From: Asterias amurensis
Lineage: Eukaryota; Echinodermata; Asteroidea; Forcipulatida; Asteriidae
NCBI RefSeq assembly: GCF_032118995.1
Contig: NC_092669.1
Location: forward strand, 6,323,501 to 6,387,500
DNA length: 64,000 nucleotides
Reading direction: 5' to 3'
This document shows positions 10,847 to 22,835 of the stretch, one piece after another. The position numbers and the translations under genes are program-made. The notes beneath the pieces were generated by a model, which saw only the letters and a program-made list of their open reading frames with translations, searched no databases and was not told the DNA's origin. Every line of letters begins with the position of its first letter. Positions within the stretch are counted from its first letter, which is position 1.

Positions 10847-11247
10847 TTAAAGGCCTGGACACTATTGGTAATTACTCAAAACAATTGTTAGCATAAAAAC
10901 TTACTTGTTACTGATAAATGGTGAGCTGTTGATAAGTATTAAACATTGTGAGAAACGGCTCCCTCTGAAGTAACTTAGTTTTCGAGAAAGAAGTAATTTT
11001 CCGCTAAATTATTTGAATTTGGTTTCGCCACACTTGATTTTGAGGTCTCGAAATCAAGCATCTGAAAGCACACAACTTCGTGTGCTGTAACAAAGGTGTT
11101 TTTTCTTCCATTATTATCTCGCAACTTCGATGACCAATTGATCTCAAATTTCCATAGGTTTGTTATTTTGTGCATAATTATGTTGAGATGACCAAGTGAG
11201 AAGACTAGTCTTTGACAATAATTATCAAAGGTGTCCAGTGTCTTTAA
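10847..11247 (-). mobile_element. MITE family 1, near-complete copy, inverted
   Basis: This is the same element in opposite orientation, beginning TTAAAGGCCTGGACACTATTGG and ending GTGTCCAGTGTCTTTAA. With the copy at 10359-10740 it forms an inverted pair about 100 bp apart in the same intron. Confidence 0.8.
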
Positions 11248-12167
11248 GCTCGAAAGATAAAATAAAATCCCTTGTGGTAATTGACCTAATCAGGAAAAAC
11301 ACTGGGCAGGGGTACTAACCCTTATAATTATTACACAACTTTGAAAAAAAGAAGTTATTCAAAATTCAAACAATCCCACTTGAAACAAAGAAAAATAGCT
11401 AAGTCTGGTAAGGGTATTCAGTGATCCATAAACTGAAACCAAAACAGTTGACTTGTTTACTGCTCACAAGAAGTTAGGAAACTTGTTTTCATTATGTATA
11501 TTTATATTATTGACAACCCTCTTGTGTTATGTTGTGATTCATATAAAAAGCGGAAGTGTTGACTGTTATGCACAGATAACGTTACTTTTTGCACATTTGA
11601 TTTCTTTGTGACTTTGCATCATTGCCATTCATGTAGCCAACCTCAGCAACGTGTAATGATTGCAAATGTGGTATCATTTTAAAGAGGAACACTTTAACTT
11701 TGCATTGATATATAACATAGTTCAAAGAAAGTAATAGATAATAAAAATACACTTGATTAAAAAACGTTTTCTAACTTTTTGTGAGCAGTTTAGAAGATGA
11801 ATATAGCCCCTCTCGCAAGGACAGGGCACAACCAACCTGTCAAGGCGTGCATGAATTGACTTTAAAAACCGTCCATGTTGAGAATTGGCCATAGAAGTGA
11901 GATACAGTGAACATTTAAACTGTTACAAGGGATTTCAATTTTTAATTACACACCTTACACGTACTGTACAAAACAGCACCACCACATAACGGTGGTTGAA
12001 TCGCAGCACATACATACATTCAACATAGTAGGATATATAATTGATGTATGCGTTATTTTAAGAATAATATATAGATTTAAGAAGTTTTCTCGGTTCTAGG
12101 GGGGGGGGGTGGGGGCTATATTCACATGTATGCTTGGACCCTTTGTAAGGAATGTGTTTACCAAGCA
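11248..12167. other. Intron sequence without recognised features
   Basis: About 900 bp of AT-rich intron of the transporter gene. A run of ten G around 12101 is the only notable word. No exon or repeat family was recognised. Confidence 0.5.
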
Positions 12168-12176
12168 ATCAATCAG

Positions 12177-12237
<61 letters not shown>

Positions 12238-12241
12238 TAAT
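12168..12241. repeat. (ATCA)n microsatellite
   Basis: About 18 tandem ATCA units, nearly perfect apart from CAGTCAATC at the start and CAATTAATTGG at the end. Confidence 0.9.
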
Positions 12242-12352
12242 TGGCTAATCAATCGTTACTTTCATAAAGCGCCCATCCAACAGTCGTTGCTTCTACCCAG
12301 CGCCGTAGAGTAGGCATAAAAAAAAAAATGAATGCACTTTAATCAACGAAAT

Positions 12353-12752
12353 TTAAAGGAACACGTTGCCTTGGATCGGTCGAGTTGGTCTTTGAAAAGC
12401 GTTTGTAACCGTTTTTATATGAAATGCATATGGGTAGAAAGATGTTGTAAAAGTAGAGTACAATGATCCACACAAACATGCTTTGAAATTGCACGGTTTT
12501 CCTTTCATAATTACCTCGTCGACTAACACAGTCGGCCATTTATGGGAGTCAGATTTTTGACTCCCATAAATGGCCGACCGAGTTTGTTCGCACAGTAAAA
12601 GGAAAACCATGCAATGTCGAGGCAAGCTTGTGTGGATCATTGTATTCTACTTTTAAAACATCTTTCCAACCATATGCGTTTTATAAAAAACGGGTACAGA
12701 GACGCTTTTTTATAGACCAACTCGTCTGATCCAAGGCAACATATTCCTTTAA
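12353..12752. mobile_element. MITE family 2, complete palindromic copy
   Basis: The terminal repeats are TTAAAGGAACACGTTGCCTT... and ...AAGGCAACATATTCCTTTAA. Both arms carry GAGTTGGTCT, CATATG, AAAAGTAGA and GGAAAACC in mirror order. They meet at a perfect central palindrome around GGCCATTTATGGGAGTCA. Non-coding. Other copies or parts lie at 48186-48862, 51874-52005 and 59065-59300. Confidence 0.85.
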
Positions 12753-12818
12753 GAAAAGGGCTCATCAGGTAAAAACAAAGGTCAAGAGTTCTGATACTGA
12801 GGATTATTGAATGCTCAC

Positions 12819-12962
12819 CTGCCATTATCATGAGACAAACGGCTAGTTGAAAAGCATTTGTACAAAGAGATCCTGCAATGAATGAACCACCAATCAGAGA
12901 ACCGCTTATCATAATGACGACACCACTGCCGAAATGTCGGCCAGCTAACCCAGCAAATGGTC
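12819..12962 (-). CDS. Monocarboxylate-transporter-like gene, exon with helices ~2-3
   Basis: The minus-strand exon has a good acceptor (TTATTTTCCAAAG) and a GTGAGC donor at 12818. It completes a glycine codon from the previous exon and encodes GPFAGLAGRHFG, then ISGSLIGG...AGSL, then LMIMAG. In SLC16 proteins this is the loop after helix 1 (G-P-x4-L-x-x-R-F-G) plus helices 2 and 3. It ends with one base (G) that joins the GT of the next exon, so the frame is consistent across the splice. Confidence 0.85.
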
Positions 12963-14464
12963 CTTTGGAAAATAAAATAAAAATGTAAATTAAAAGAATG
13001 ATCGACCTACATTATTGATTGTAGGTGCTTATAATGGGTAGTACTAAGAAATCAATTGCAACTGACCCAAGGAAACGATCATTTAGTAAAATTTTTGCTG
13101 TGGGGATTCTTTTCTTCATTTTTTAACGGTTGAATTAAAAACTTTATGGGTAACGAATGTGTGTTTAAAACCCTGCAATACGCGTGACCGATTTTGATAC
13201 GCTACCACTAATCGTGTCGGTCAACAACTGTATGCCACTATGTAATAGCATGCACACGGCATATACTGCTACATAAATGGATCCAAAACATTCCAAACTT
13301 CTTTCAGACAGTCCAGAGATTGCATAACAATTCCCACATTATATTCCCGTCTTCTTCATGCTATAATTATTATCATTTTTTTTTAAATATAAATTAAAAC
13401 AAGTCTGAAAAAAAGACGAGCAGATATTTCTAACATGTCTGCACAAAAAAATTGTTTATGGTCTCGCTTGGCTTTTCCTTGAATAACACTCTGAACATAG
13501 AGTAACCAAATAAGCCTTTTGCAGGCTTTCTTAAACACCAGCTGGTAACTATTAACAAATTACTTTTGCTGTTACTTCAGCTCCAAATGTCATAGAGCTA
13601 GCGATGATGAATATCTGTTTGCTGTCTGTGTTTTTATTTCTTTTGATTTTTTTTAAGCAAGTCGCCAGACACACAAGGCAAAAGGCCACTTCCTAAACCA
13701 ACTATTTTTTTCAAGGGGGCCGTTGCCACATACTCTGGTGTTGTAACAGGGGAACCCCCTTTACAGTCCTCACATTGCCGGGGTCTGAACCGGATCATCC
13801 GGCTTCCTGGATATAATGTAAACAGAGTCATAGGTATGGACAAGTGCCCAACTGCTTTCCTGGTATCAGAATAGCAGAAAAGAAATTTTGGGGCTATACA
13901 AAATTATGAATGTTTTTACTTTTCTACTTTTCTGCTACCTGAAAAGCAGATTGAACGTTTTGTGAAAATGAATTTTCTACTTTTCTGTTACCAGAAAAGC
14001 AGGTTTTACTTGATCTCCTTACATAGGCTTGGGTAACATCCATTAAACGCCTGGCTGGTAGAGCAGATAGCACTTCCTCCCGTACGTGTTCAATGAACGT
14101 GACACTGTAAACAACTCCCACAAGTTGATGAACATAATAGTTCACTCAGTGGTTAACAAATCTGAGCTGTCAGCTTTGGCAAATATGACACCAGAGCAAG
14201 TTTGTGATTTATTTCAAATCACTTGGAATTACTAAGTTTTAAACTTAAAACGCGTGTACAACAAGGGTGCGTAGTCGGACGATCAATTTTTACTTAATGG
14301 ACTTATGGGTTTCAAAAAAGTGGAAATAAGGAAATAAGGAAATAAGGAAAGAAGGAAATAATGTCAGCTTTGATTTGTTTACAAATTTGTCTTTGTCTCT
14401 CTGCAATGGGTGGATTTTTTTTTAAGACTGAGAGCAGAAAAAATGTTATTTTTAAAGAGTCTAT
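12963..14464. other. Transporter intron, 5' part of a 4.7 kb intron
   Basis: There is no coding. Two similar ~45 bp segments around 13915-14010 share TTTTCTACTTTTCTG and AGAAAAGCAG. Around 14325-14350 lies a short GGAAATAA repeat. Confidence 0.5.
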
Positions 14465-14870
14465 GTACTTTTTCCTAACAAAAAACAAAATGTCCACAGA
14501 TTTACATTAAACTTACACAGTTTGAAAATTATGATAATAGAAAGCTTCCCGTGAAATTTTGCTTACTGAGGTGCTGTAGTTTTTGAGAAATGAGTAAAAG
14601 TAATCATTTTTGTCTCAGTTTTAGAATGTAAAAACGTATTAACGAGTTATGCTATTATGGTATTGGTATAATTTCAAAACTGGTTAAGGTGATTTTACAT
14701 GCTAAAATAATTTTGGTCTCATGAGACCATAACTATTTGGTGACTTGCTTTACTCATTTCTCAAAAACTACACAACCTTAGTTAGTAATATTTGAAGGGA
14801 AGCTTTCCACTAGCATTATCTTTAAACCCTGTAAGTTTAATGTAAATCTGTGGACATTTTGAAAAAGTAC
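14465..14870. mobile_element. Palindromic MITE with GTACTTTTT ends
   Basis: The ends GTACTTTTTCCTAAC and GTTTGAAAAAGTAC-like frame a pair of longer inverted words: TGTCCACAGATTTACATTAAACTT on the left and its complement on the right. Inside, GTAGTTTTTGAGAAATGAGTAAA is mirrored by TTTACTCATTTCTCAAAAACTAC. Non-coding, about 406 bp. Confidence 0.7.
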
Positions 14871-15055
14871 CCAAAACCTTTAAACAACGTTGTCTAAAGG
14901 TATATTACCCATGTCAAGACTCTCACAAAAACTGACACATTTATTTTCTGTCGACTTGCAAATTATATCTTTGAACATTGAACTTGAACAGTTTCTTCAT
15001 TGGGTGGTGTAATGCTAGAATATCGTATACGTGCTAAGCACAAGTTAATTTCATG

Positions 15056-15546
15056 CTTGAGTCACATACCAGCGGAAGCTAGTTGAGTAAACCCTAGCCT
15101 AAAATGTGCAGAAGCACAGGTGCGTTTTAAGCTTGAGTCACATACCGGCGGAAGCTAGTTGAGTGAACCCTAGCCTAAAATGTGCAGAAGCACAGGTGCG
15201 TTTTAAGCTTGAGTCACATACCAGTGGATGCTAGTTGAGTGAACCCTAGCCTAAAATGTGCAGAAGCACAGATGCGTTTTAAGCTTGAGTCACATACCAG
15301 TGGATGCTAGTTGAGTGAACCCTAGCCTAAAATGTGCAGAAGCACAGGTGCATTTTATGCTTGAGTCACATACTGGCGAATGCTAGTTGAGTGAACCCTA
15401 GCCTAAAATGTGCAGAAGCACAGGTGCATTTTAAGCTTGAGTCATATACCAGTGGATGCTAGTTGAGTAAACCCTAGCCTAAAATGTGCAGAAGCACAGG
15501 TGCGTTTTATGCTTGAGTCACATACCGGCGGAAGCTAGTTGAGTCA
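15056..15546 (+). repeat. 76 bp tandem repeat, ~6.4 copies
   Basis: The unit begins CTTGAGTCACATACC and recurs at 15056, 15132, 15208, 15284, 15360, 15436 and 15512, an exact 76 bp period. It contains TAGTTGAGT, AACCCTAGCCTAAAATGTG and CAGAAGCACAGG. Copies differ at a few sites only. It lies in the transporter intron. Confidence 0.9.
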
Positions 15547-17547
15547 TGGAGAAAGGAATCGAAGGAGCTCGAACAACCCGCAAAACCGCAGAGTAACAAA
15601 AGAATACCCTGACAATGCCCCTGTCTGACCAGTGGAAAAAGATAGGAGACCTCCAGCTGGACGGCCGATTAACAAGCAGGATTAGATCTCTTTGTACAGA
15701 ACGTGCGGTACCGCCGCTCTGCACCGTTGCCTTCGTGTAAAGTTGAATCATTTGAGATAAGAATTGTGAACATACATGTTTTCTTTTACCGTTTGTGGTG
15801 TTTCGCTGAAACATCGTGGCATATTTTTTACATTTTTGTGACTTTCTGGTCAATAGCGGTGGATCAAAATTTGGGTATAGGCACACGAGGGTGGTTGGTA
15901 TTCAATTGTGTTAATCGTTAAGGTGTACAGTAGCGTCCAAAAATGTTATCGCGTCTCAAAAAAGTAGTTTTTCCTCTGTTTATATCCATACGACATACGA
16001 CGCCATAGTTTGGCGAAGAACCAAGTGCGCACGCGCAAATTCACAAACGCCAGGTCGCCCATTGTTTGTGTAAGGTAAGTGGGTGATTACGAGGTGTCGT
16101 TAAACGACGCGGTACCACGGGTTCGAATTTTGAAGTCCATTCGTTCGAGCTCCTTCTCTTCCTTCCTCCAGGGTAATTTTTTACGTACAAATTTCTCTTT
16201 TTAAAATTTGAGTTGCACCGATTTGTTTTCATACAAAATGACAAATATGCTCTTTATTTCAATGTACTGCTACATTATTTATGTCAATACTTTTCAGATA
16301 AGGCCGAAAAAGACTGAATTTCAGAAGCCCTTCGGACTAATTATATATTCACACAGAGGTCACACAGGAATACAAACAAGAAAAAAAGAAATTTGATGAC
16401 CTGCGGTAGACTGTGGGGGAAATTTAAATTGCCGCTAAAAGTGTTTTACAAAATAAATACAAACAAAATGATTTTTTTTTTTTAATTTGCATTATGTGTA
16501 TTTTCCATGTGTTTTCGTGTTTATTGTCTTATGCCATACAACTTTGCTGGTTTTTTTTTCTGTTTTTTTTTTTTTAGGGGGGGGGGGTGATTAGAAAAGG
16601 GCGAGTTAGCATTCAATGATGTGGCCTATGTGATTGGTGGTTCTTTAGAATGACATGGCTTGAAAGGTTATCCACATTTCTATGATGAAATCATAATACA
16701 ACGTGGGGATCGGATGCAAACGTTTTACAACTGACGTTGAGTTATGAACGGCCATCATGATAGGGTTTAACCTTGACCCATGATGCACAAGTTATTCCGG
16801 AAACCCGATGTGTTCAATTGCAATTGTATAAAATATATCCCGAAGGACGCTGGGAGTGCCTCATTGTGCGTGCGATTTCGCTGTGGACCACTTTTATCGA
16901 TATAGTACCCAGTCGCCATTCATGTTTTCATTCAAGATGGCAATTAATCAGTTTGCCATGAACGTACGTCACGTGGTGCGAAAAGCCGTATACACAGATG
17001 AGCGGTTGATGCTCAGCATTATACGGGTTCAATGTCTATGCAATTTTGTCGTGCCAAAATCATTTTGAGTTCGACACTGCAAAAGAGCGATGTTCAGCGC
17101 AGTCACAAGGTGGCATTTAGAGCTGTGACACTGAAATATTGACACATTTATAAAAATTGTTTTGTCGCCTCAAGTACTGGCTTTATTGTTACCCCTGCCT
17201 GGTGACTGGCGTTCATCGTCGTTTTTTAAGAGTTTCGAACAAGATATTCAACTTAATTCTCACAAAATGTTCGTATAAGAATTAGCATCCCATCCAATCC
17301 CGAATACTCTTCACTGATTAGATATTGCACATAAAACGTGTTTCAAAAGATTTCCAAAATAGCGTCGCCCAATTGAGAATTTAAATCTATTCGACACGGC
17401 GAACGTCTAACGTTTGTCACCACGTCGTGCAACTACCGTGTAGCACGGCAGAGCTTGCTGTGCTGCACGGCATGCAGTGGCGAACTCAAATAAAAAGATT
17501 GCGCTAAAAAACAATTCAAATAATTTGAGTTCGACACAGCAAACGTG
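15547..17547. other. Transporter intron, 3' part
   Basis: No exon was recognised. T-rich runs occur near 16473 and 16545-16575, followed by a G run. Related words TTCGACAC(A/G/T)GC...AACG occur near 17060, 17385 and 17530, suggesting a decayed local repeat. Confidence 0.4.
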
Positions 17548-17611
17548 CGACGTTTTAGCGCATGCCTCTGAAGGATAAAATACGTTTAGCGCATGCCTCT
17601 GAAGGATAAAT
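17548..17611. repeat. 32 bp tandem duplication near a splice donor
   Basis: Two adjacent copies of ACGTTTTAGCGCATGCCTCT plus GAAGGATAAA end 20 bp from the donor of the first transporter coding exon on the minus strand. Confidence 0.8.
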
Positions 17612-17632
17612 AAAACAACACAAATTCATTAC

Positions 17633-17832
17633 CAATGAGTCCAATCGTAGCCAGAAGCAAGGAGCTCATCCATCCAAGAATCCAAGTTTGTACCAGAAAC
17701 TCCTCTTGAAATGTAGGCAGAAGTATTCCAAGTCCTTTCAAAATAGCAACCCAAATGAAACCCTTGGTCCAGACCGATACGACTGCTATCCTTCCAGGCC
17801 AACCACCGTCTTGTTCTTCAGTCTTATCCATG
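17633..17832 (-). CDS. Monocarboxylate-transporter-like gene, first coding exon
   Basis: On the minus strand, ATG at 17831-17829 lies one base after a probable acceptor (GTTCTTTGCCTTTTAG). An intron in the 5' UTR is therefore likely, and the further upstream in-frame ATG at 17843 would be intronic. The exon encodes a short acidic N-terminus (MDKTEEQDGGWP), then helix 1 with WTKGFIWV...LKGLGILLPTFQEEF, matching the SLC16 pattern in which the N-terminal D-G-G-W-G-W motif precedes helix 1. It ends GLI-G before GTAATG (donor at 17632), in frame with the next exon. The summed coding length of about 1299 nt (432 residues) is normal for the family. Confidence 0.85.
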
Positions 17833-18431
17833 CTAAAAGGCAAAGAACCTCATCAGAAACACTGCACACATACGTTTAATACGAATAATATTCCTAAACC
17901 ACCAATATAGGGAAGCTGGATTGTGTTCTTTCTTTTTGTAAAGGCTGGGCCGCATCAAGCCATGTCTCAAAACGTCCGAGCCAGTCCTAAAACATAATTA
18001 TGATACGGGTTTTAGTATGGCTGGAACTTTGGCCGAAAAATGTCGTCTTCATGTCACCCTAAGGTCATTTACATACTGGTAATGAGTTCTGGTCTGTGCA
18101 CACAAACATCTAAATGACGATCATATGTGCCATGTTTAAGACGTCCAGTATGATCCATACAAGTACGGCAGTTCATTTCGCAGTACAGTACGTCCTCGTT
18201 TTTAAATGTACGTTTCCACTCCGTCTATTGCAGGACGTGTTTGCTCGAAGAAGTTGAGCAGGCTCAAAGTTCCGGAGCGCCATTCCGATCCAACCTGTCC
18301 GAGCGGCCGTCCATTTCGTAGACACAGACCGTACAAGGTTGCAACAACGCACACTCCGTGTACATACAGTTTAGCAGCCCCTTCGAATGGATTTATCAGA
18401 ACGTATGAGAACGAGTTCGGTGTTGTGGGTA
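17833..18431. other. Upstream region of the transporter gene
   Basis: This is probably 5' UTR intron and possibly promoter. No exon was recognised and no TATA or Inr element could be assigned with confidence. Confidence 0.4.
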
Positions 18432-18820
18432 TTAAAGGCAGTGGACACTATTGGTAATTGTCAAAGACTAGTCTTCTCATTTGATGTGTCTCAACATATG
18501 CATAAAATAACAAACCTGTGAAAATTATGCATAAAATAACAAACCTGTGAAAATTTGAGCTCAATTGGTCGTCGAAGTTGCGAGATAATAATGAAAGAAA
18601 AAACACGAGATGCTTGACTTTGTGACCTCAAACTCTAAATCTGAGGTCTCGAAATCAAATTCGTGGAAAATTACTTCTTTCTCGAACACTACGTCACTTC
18701 AGAGGGAGCCGTTTCTTACAATATTTTATACTACCAACCTTTCCCCATTACTCGTTACCGAGTGATGTTTTATACTAATAATTATTTGGAGTAATTACCA
18801 ATAGTGTCCACTGCCTTTAA
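18432..18820 (+). mobile_element. MITE family 1, complete copy (reference copy in this window)
   Basis: The terminal inverted repeats are near perfect: TTAAAGGCAGTGGACACTAT at the left and ATAGTGTCCACTGCCTTTAA at the right, each followed inward by TGGTAATT. The centre is palindromic (GACCTCAAACTC / GAGGTCTCG). A 26 bp word (ATGCATAAAATAACAAACCT...) is duplicated within this copy. The TTAA at both ends could be the target site. Confidence 0.85.
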
Positions 18821-18953
18821 GCGAATTAAGCCATATTTAAGTAAAGTGGTAAAATCATGCAGCGCTCCTACGGGTAACAAAGACCAGTGCGGAGACCAGT
18901 GTTATGCTCAACCAATTCGGCCAACAAGTTCATTCAACTGAAAATAGTCTGGG

Positions 18954-19127
18954 AACAATTGTCACTGAACCAAACTTTGAACCAGGTCAGTGCGTCCTTT
19001 GTCATGAAGGTGATGTGGTGCTGTGCGTGTGATGAGGCTTAACAATTGTCACTGAACCAAACTTTAAACCAGGTCAGTGCGTCCTTTGTCATGAAGGTGA
19101 TGTGGTGTTGTGCGTGTGATGAGGCTG
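18954..19127. repeat. 87 bp tandem duplication
   Basis: AACAATTGTCACTGAACC... occurs at 18954 and again at 19041. Both copies contain CCAGGTCAGTGCGTCCTTTG and GTGCGTGTGATGAGGCT, and are nearly identical. Confidence 0.85.
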
Positions 19128-19385
19128 TGTGAATCCTGACCTCCACGATTGCATTAAAAACTCTCGCACAGTTAGGCATAGGGGTCGATTTCACAAAGAG
19201 TTAGGACCAGTCCTAACTTAGGACTCGTCCTAGTAGTGATTGTGTTTTGCACGTACGTGCAACGTTCATTAAGCTCCTGGCCAATAAAAAAGCTCTGCTT
19301 TGCTGACTCCGCCCAAAGATCCAGGAAGATCAAACACACTTTGACCATTGACGTCTATAGAGTTTAACAATAAGTAACGTAGCTG

Positions 19386-19477
19386 ATTGTTCAACTAATA
19401 TAAAAGATGTACCTAAAGGATTTAGGTGTCTTTTCAAACGATACCTGGTCTGTCAAATGTAATATAAAAGATGTACT
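19386..19477 (+). repeat. 63-67 bp minisatellite, left remnant
   Basis: About 1.4 units (AAAAGATGTACCTAAAGG, TTTAGGTGTCTTTTCAAACG) lie immediately left of the Penelope-like element. They match the large array on its right side. Confidence 0.85.
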
Positions 19478-22400
19478 TCCCCCGTGTATAATTAACCACA
19501 GTTTTCCTCCCCCTGCAGGTTTACTCTACACACCCTGCATTTTCACTAAAATCTGTTTCCTTTTTAGTGCACTTCCCTTTTGTATATTAATGTTGTTTTC
19601 TTTCCCCCAGTTTATTTATGTCTTTGTCAACTTAACATTCTTTTCCAATTGAAACCAAAGGTTCTTCTCAGAACCACCCCTACTCCTCTTTAGATTATCA
19701 TCCCTTGGTGTTACCGCCAGCCTCAGTTTATTAACATTTTTTAAGTGCTTTTCTCAACAGATTTGTTCCTGTTTGTTTTCTTTTTCACCATGTCTAACCA
19801 AAGTTGCGTTCGCTTGTTTCAGGAACTTAGGAAACTAAAAGAGAAAGCACTACGTTATTCGTATCATCGAGACAACTACAGGTTCTACACACTAACCCGT
19901 TTCATTCCCACAGGTTTACAGGTGAAATTTGACCCAGCTCCTGGGTCTTTGTGTACCCCACTCCGCAGACAGTGGAACAACACACTCCATAGTACTTCAC
20001 TTAGTCTCATTCGTATTCTAACAGAACACTGTGATGTTTGTCTCAACAGCTTTAACCGAGATATATCCTATCTTGAAGCGGAACTTAGGTCCATCTGCTC
20101 AAGTGCCCGTTTTGAGCAATTCACCAGTGAGATCGATGCTGGTTTAACTAAACTTGAATCTGTTCTGATTTCTAGGAGAAATGGCAAGATTGGTCGCCTT
20201 GTCTCCAAACAGCAGCATCACAGACGGAGACGTTTCAAACGCAATGTACCCACTGAAGCTGAACCGTCGGCCCCTCAATCCACAGTTATTAACCTCTCAT
20301 CATGTACCCTTTCAGATGCAGAAAATGACCTTCTCTCCAAGGGACTCAACTTCTGCCCCACTCCTCCCACAGTTAATCAGGCTGAGCTTAGTCAGGACCT
20401 TACTGACTACTACCGTAGAATTCGACTCCGTGAATTCTTCCTCGACTCACCACCCATGGATCCTGAGCCATTTTACTGTAAGAGTAAATGGGTACCACCT
20501 AAGAACCGTGTTCCTTCCCTTGAAACTTACGTGCAGGTTGTTAGTTCACAAATTAACTCGAATGATCATTCTACCCACAGGACTCATGACAACCTCCCTA
20601 GAGAAGAGCGTGAGGCTCTTAAGACTCTACGAGGGCGGAAAGACATCATCATCAAGCCAGCCGACAAGGGCTCTGCTGTTGTTGTCATGGGCCGCCAGCA
20701 ATACATCGATGAAGCCATGAGACAACTGAACAACCAAACTAATTATAAACCACTTGACACTGATCCAACAGGCACCTTCTCAAAGGAGATTCAACAAACA
20801 CTGGACGAAATGCATGACCGTGACAACCTCTCCAAGAAAGCTCACAAGTTTCTTTCCCCGGTCGACTGTAGAACAGCCAGGTTTTACCTCCTTCCAAAGG
20901 TACATAAACCAGACAACCCAGGAAGACCCATCATATCTGGCAATGGTTCCCCCACTGAGACACTTCTCTTTTTGTTGACAGTTTTCTCAAGCCGTTAATG
21001 CCGCAGATTCCATCATACATTCATGACACTCCAGATTTCCTCCGCAAAATCGCAGGTATTCAGAAGCAGGTCCCTAACACAGCCATCATCGGTACTTTTG
21101 ATGTAACCTCTCTATACACCAACATTCCCCAAGATGAAGGGATTGCTGCCTGCTCTTCAGCTCTGGCTAAGAGTGGTCACACATCACCGACCATTTCAGA
21201 CATTGTATCCCTCATGCAACATGTTCTAACAAAAAACAACTTTTCTTTCACGGGTAAGAATTTCCTACAGGTACAGGGCACTGCAATGGGCACACGTATG
21301 GCACCATCAATGGCGTGCCTTTTCATGAGCCATCTTGAACAGCGCATGTTGGCATCAGCCCCTTGCCGTCCCTGGGTCTGGTGGCGCTATATCGATGACA
21401 TCTTTTTCATCTGGACAAGCGATGAAGCAAGCCTCAAAGCTTTCATTAATCACATAAATTCCTTCCACAGGACCATCAAATTCACGAGCGAATACTCAAC
21501 CAAGGATACACACTTTCTGGATGTCAAGGTTCTCAAGACGGATGAAGGCTTAACCACAGATCTCTGTTAAACCCACAGATAAACACCAATACCTACATTC
21601 CACTAGCTGTCACCCCCGACACTGCAAAACCAGCATAGCCTACAGTCAGGCCCTCAGACTCCTTCGAATCTGTTCTAATGATTCTGAATATCCACCACTC
21701 ACAGGAACTTAAGAAACACCTTGTTTCCAGGGGTCATAGCTCTCTAGCAGTCCATCGAGCTATCCAGAAAGTCAAGGCTCGTTCTAGGGAGTCAGTACTT
21801 TCCAAAGGACCCAAGAAACAACAGAGTCCTACGGGGAAAGTTCCTTGTGTTGTCACTTTCCACCCCTCACTTCCTCCCATTCGTAAAACAACCAGTTCTA
21901 ACCATCATATTCTTCACACATCAGATCGACTTCAACGTGCTGTACAGGAAGAACCCATAGTTGCCTACAGACGCCCACCAAGTCTCAGGGACCTCATTGT
22001 CCGAGCAGAAGTCCCTCCCATTAATGATGATGTTAATCCCCCTCTACCACAGGGAACTTTTAGGTGTTCCAACATCTCCAAATGCATCGTCTGTAGACAA
22101 CACATCAGGGAATCGGACTCCTTCACCAGTAACACCGGCGGTACCACCCATAAGACAAGGGGTCATGTCACCTGCACCACCACTAATCTCATTTATCTCA
22201 TATCTTGCAGAGTCTGTGGTGTTCAATATATAGGTGAAACAAGAACTTCACTCAAGAGGCGTTTCTACGGCCACAGATCTACAGTCAAGACCCAAAAGCT
22301 AGATACACCTGTAGGTCATCACTTCAATCTTCCTAATCACTCAATTTCTGACATGATCTTACAGGGCATAGAGGCACTAGGCAACCACAGAGAGACTGTG

Positions 22401-22835
22401 CGTTTGAGTAGGGAGAAACTCTGGATTAGACGCCTCCAGACCATTCAACCCCATGGTCTGAACATCCAAGAAGGAAACGACTAATAAACCTTTTGTTTTG
22501 CCATCTCCTTTTTTCCCCATAGCCTTTTAGCCTGAGCCTCATTCACTAATAAATTACTGTTTACCCAACCTCACTACCCTTGATGTTGTCCTTTGTGTTT
22601 CCATCCTCTTGCTTGTGGTCAAGCCAGTCCCTTCCCTTCAACCCCCCTTTTTTTGTCCCCCTATTCATTGTTTACCCCCTGCTTTTTTATGTATGCTTTC
22701 TAACCCCATTCATGTATTTCCACTTCACTGCTTATGTTTCACTTAGTTACCTGTTCATGTTTGTTGTGTTGTCATTTAGCCTTCGAGAAAGACTCTGCTA
22801 GGGTCGAAACGTCAGGCCATTAACTATTTTTTGCA
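19478..22835 (+). mobile_element. Penelope-like retroelement (Neptune/Penelope type)
   Basis: The element interrupts the minisatellite: ATAAAAGATGTAC flanks it on the left and ATAAAAGATGTACCTC on the right. It encodes a Penelope-type reverse transcriptase and a C-terminal GIY-YIG endonuclease, the defining combination of this group. Its 3' end carries GACTCTGCTAGGGTCGAAACGTCAGG-like sequence (22790-22814, quoted in part). This resembles the hammerhead-ribozyme-derived end typical of Penelope-like elements, although the first core strand is not intact. The element is old enough that its coding region is broken about twice. Confidence 0.85.
19745..22484 (+). pseudogene. Penelope-like element protein region (RT plus GIY-YIG)
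   Basis: In order along the strand there is an N-terminal region rich in Lys/Arg (RRRRFKR near 20.22 kb). Next come the conserved IIKPADKGSAVVV block and FYLLPKVHKP near 20.63-20.92 kb. RT motifs follow at 21.08-21.42 kb (GTFDVTSLYTNIP; QGTAMGTRMAP; RYIDDIFFIW with the catalytic Asp pair). After them come a cysteine motif (CSNISKCIVC) at 22.07 kb and a GIY-YIG domain (LIYLISCRVCGVQYIGET) near 22.19-22.25 kb. RT would copy RNA primed at a nick made by the endonuclease. The coding region is broken about twice and is treated as a fossil. Confidence 0.85.

Noticed and set aside
16041-17068. Small ORFs in the long transporter intron
   Set aside because: No conserved motif, no splice context, and codon content like the surrounding intron.
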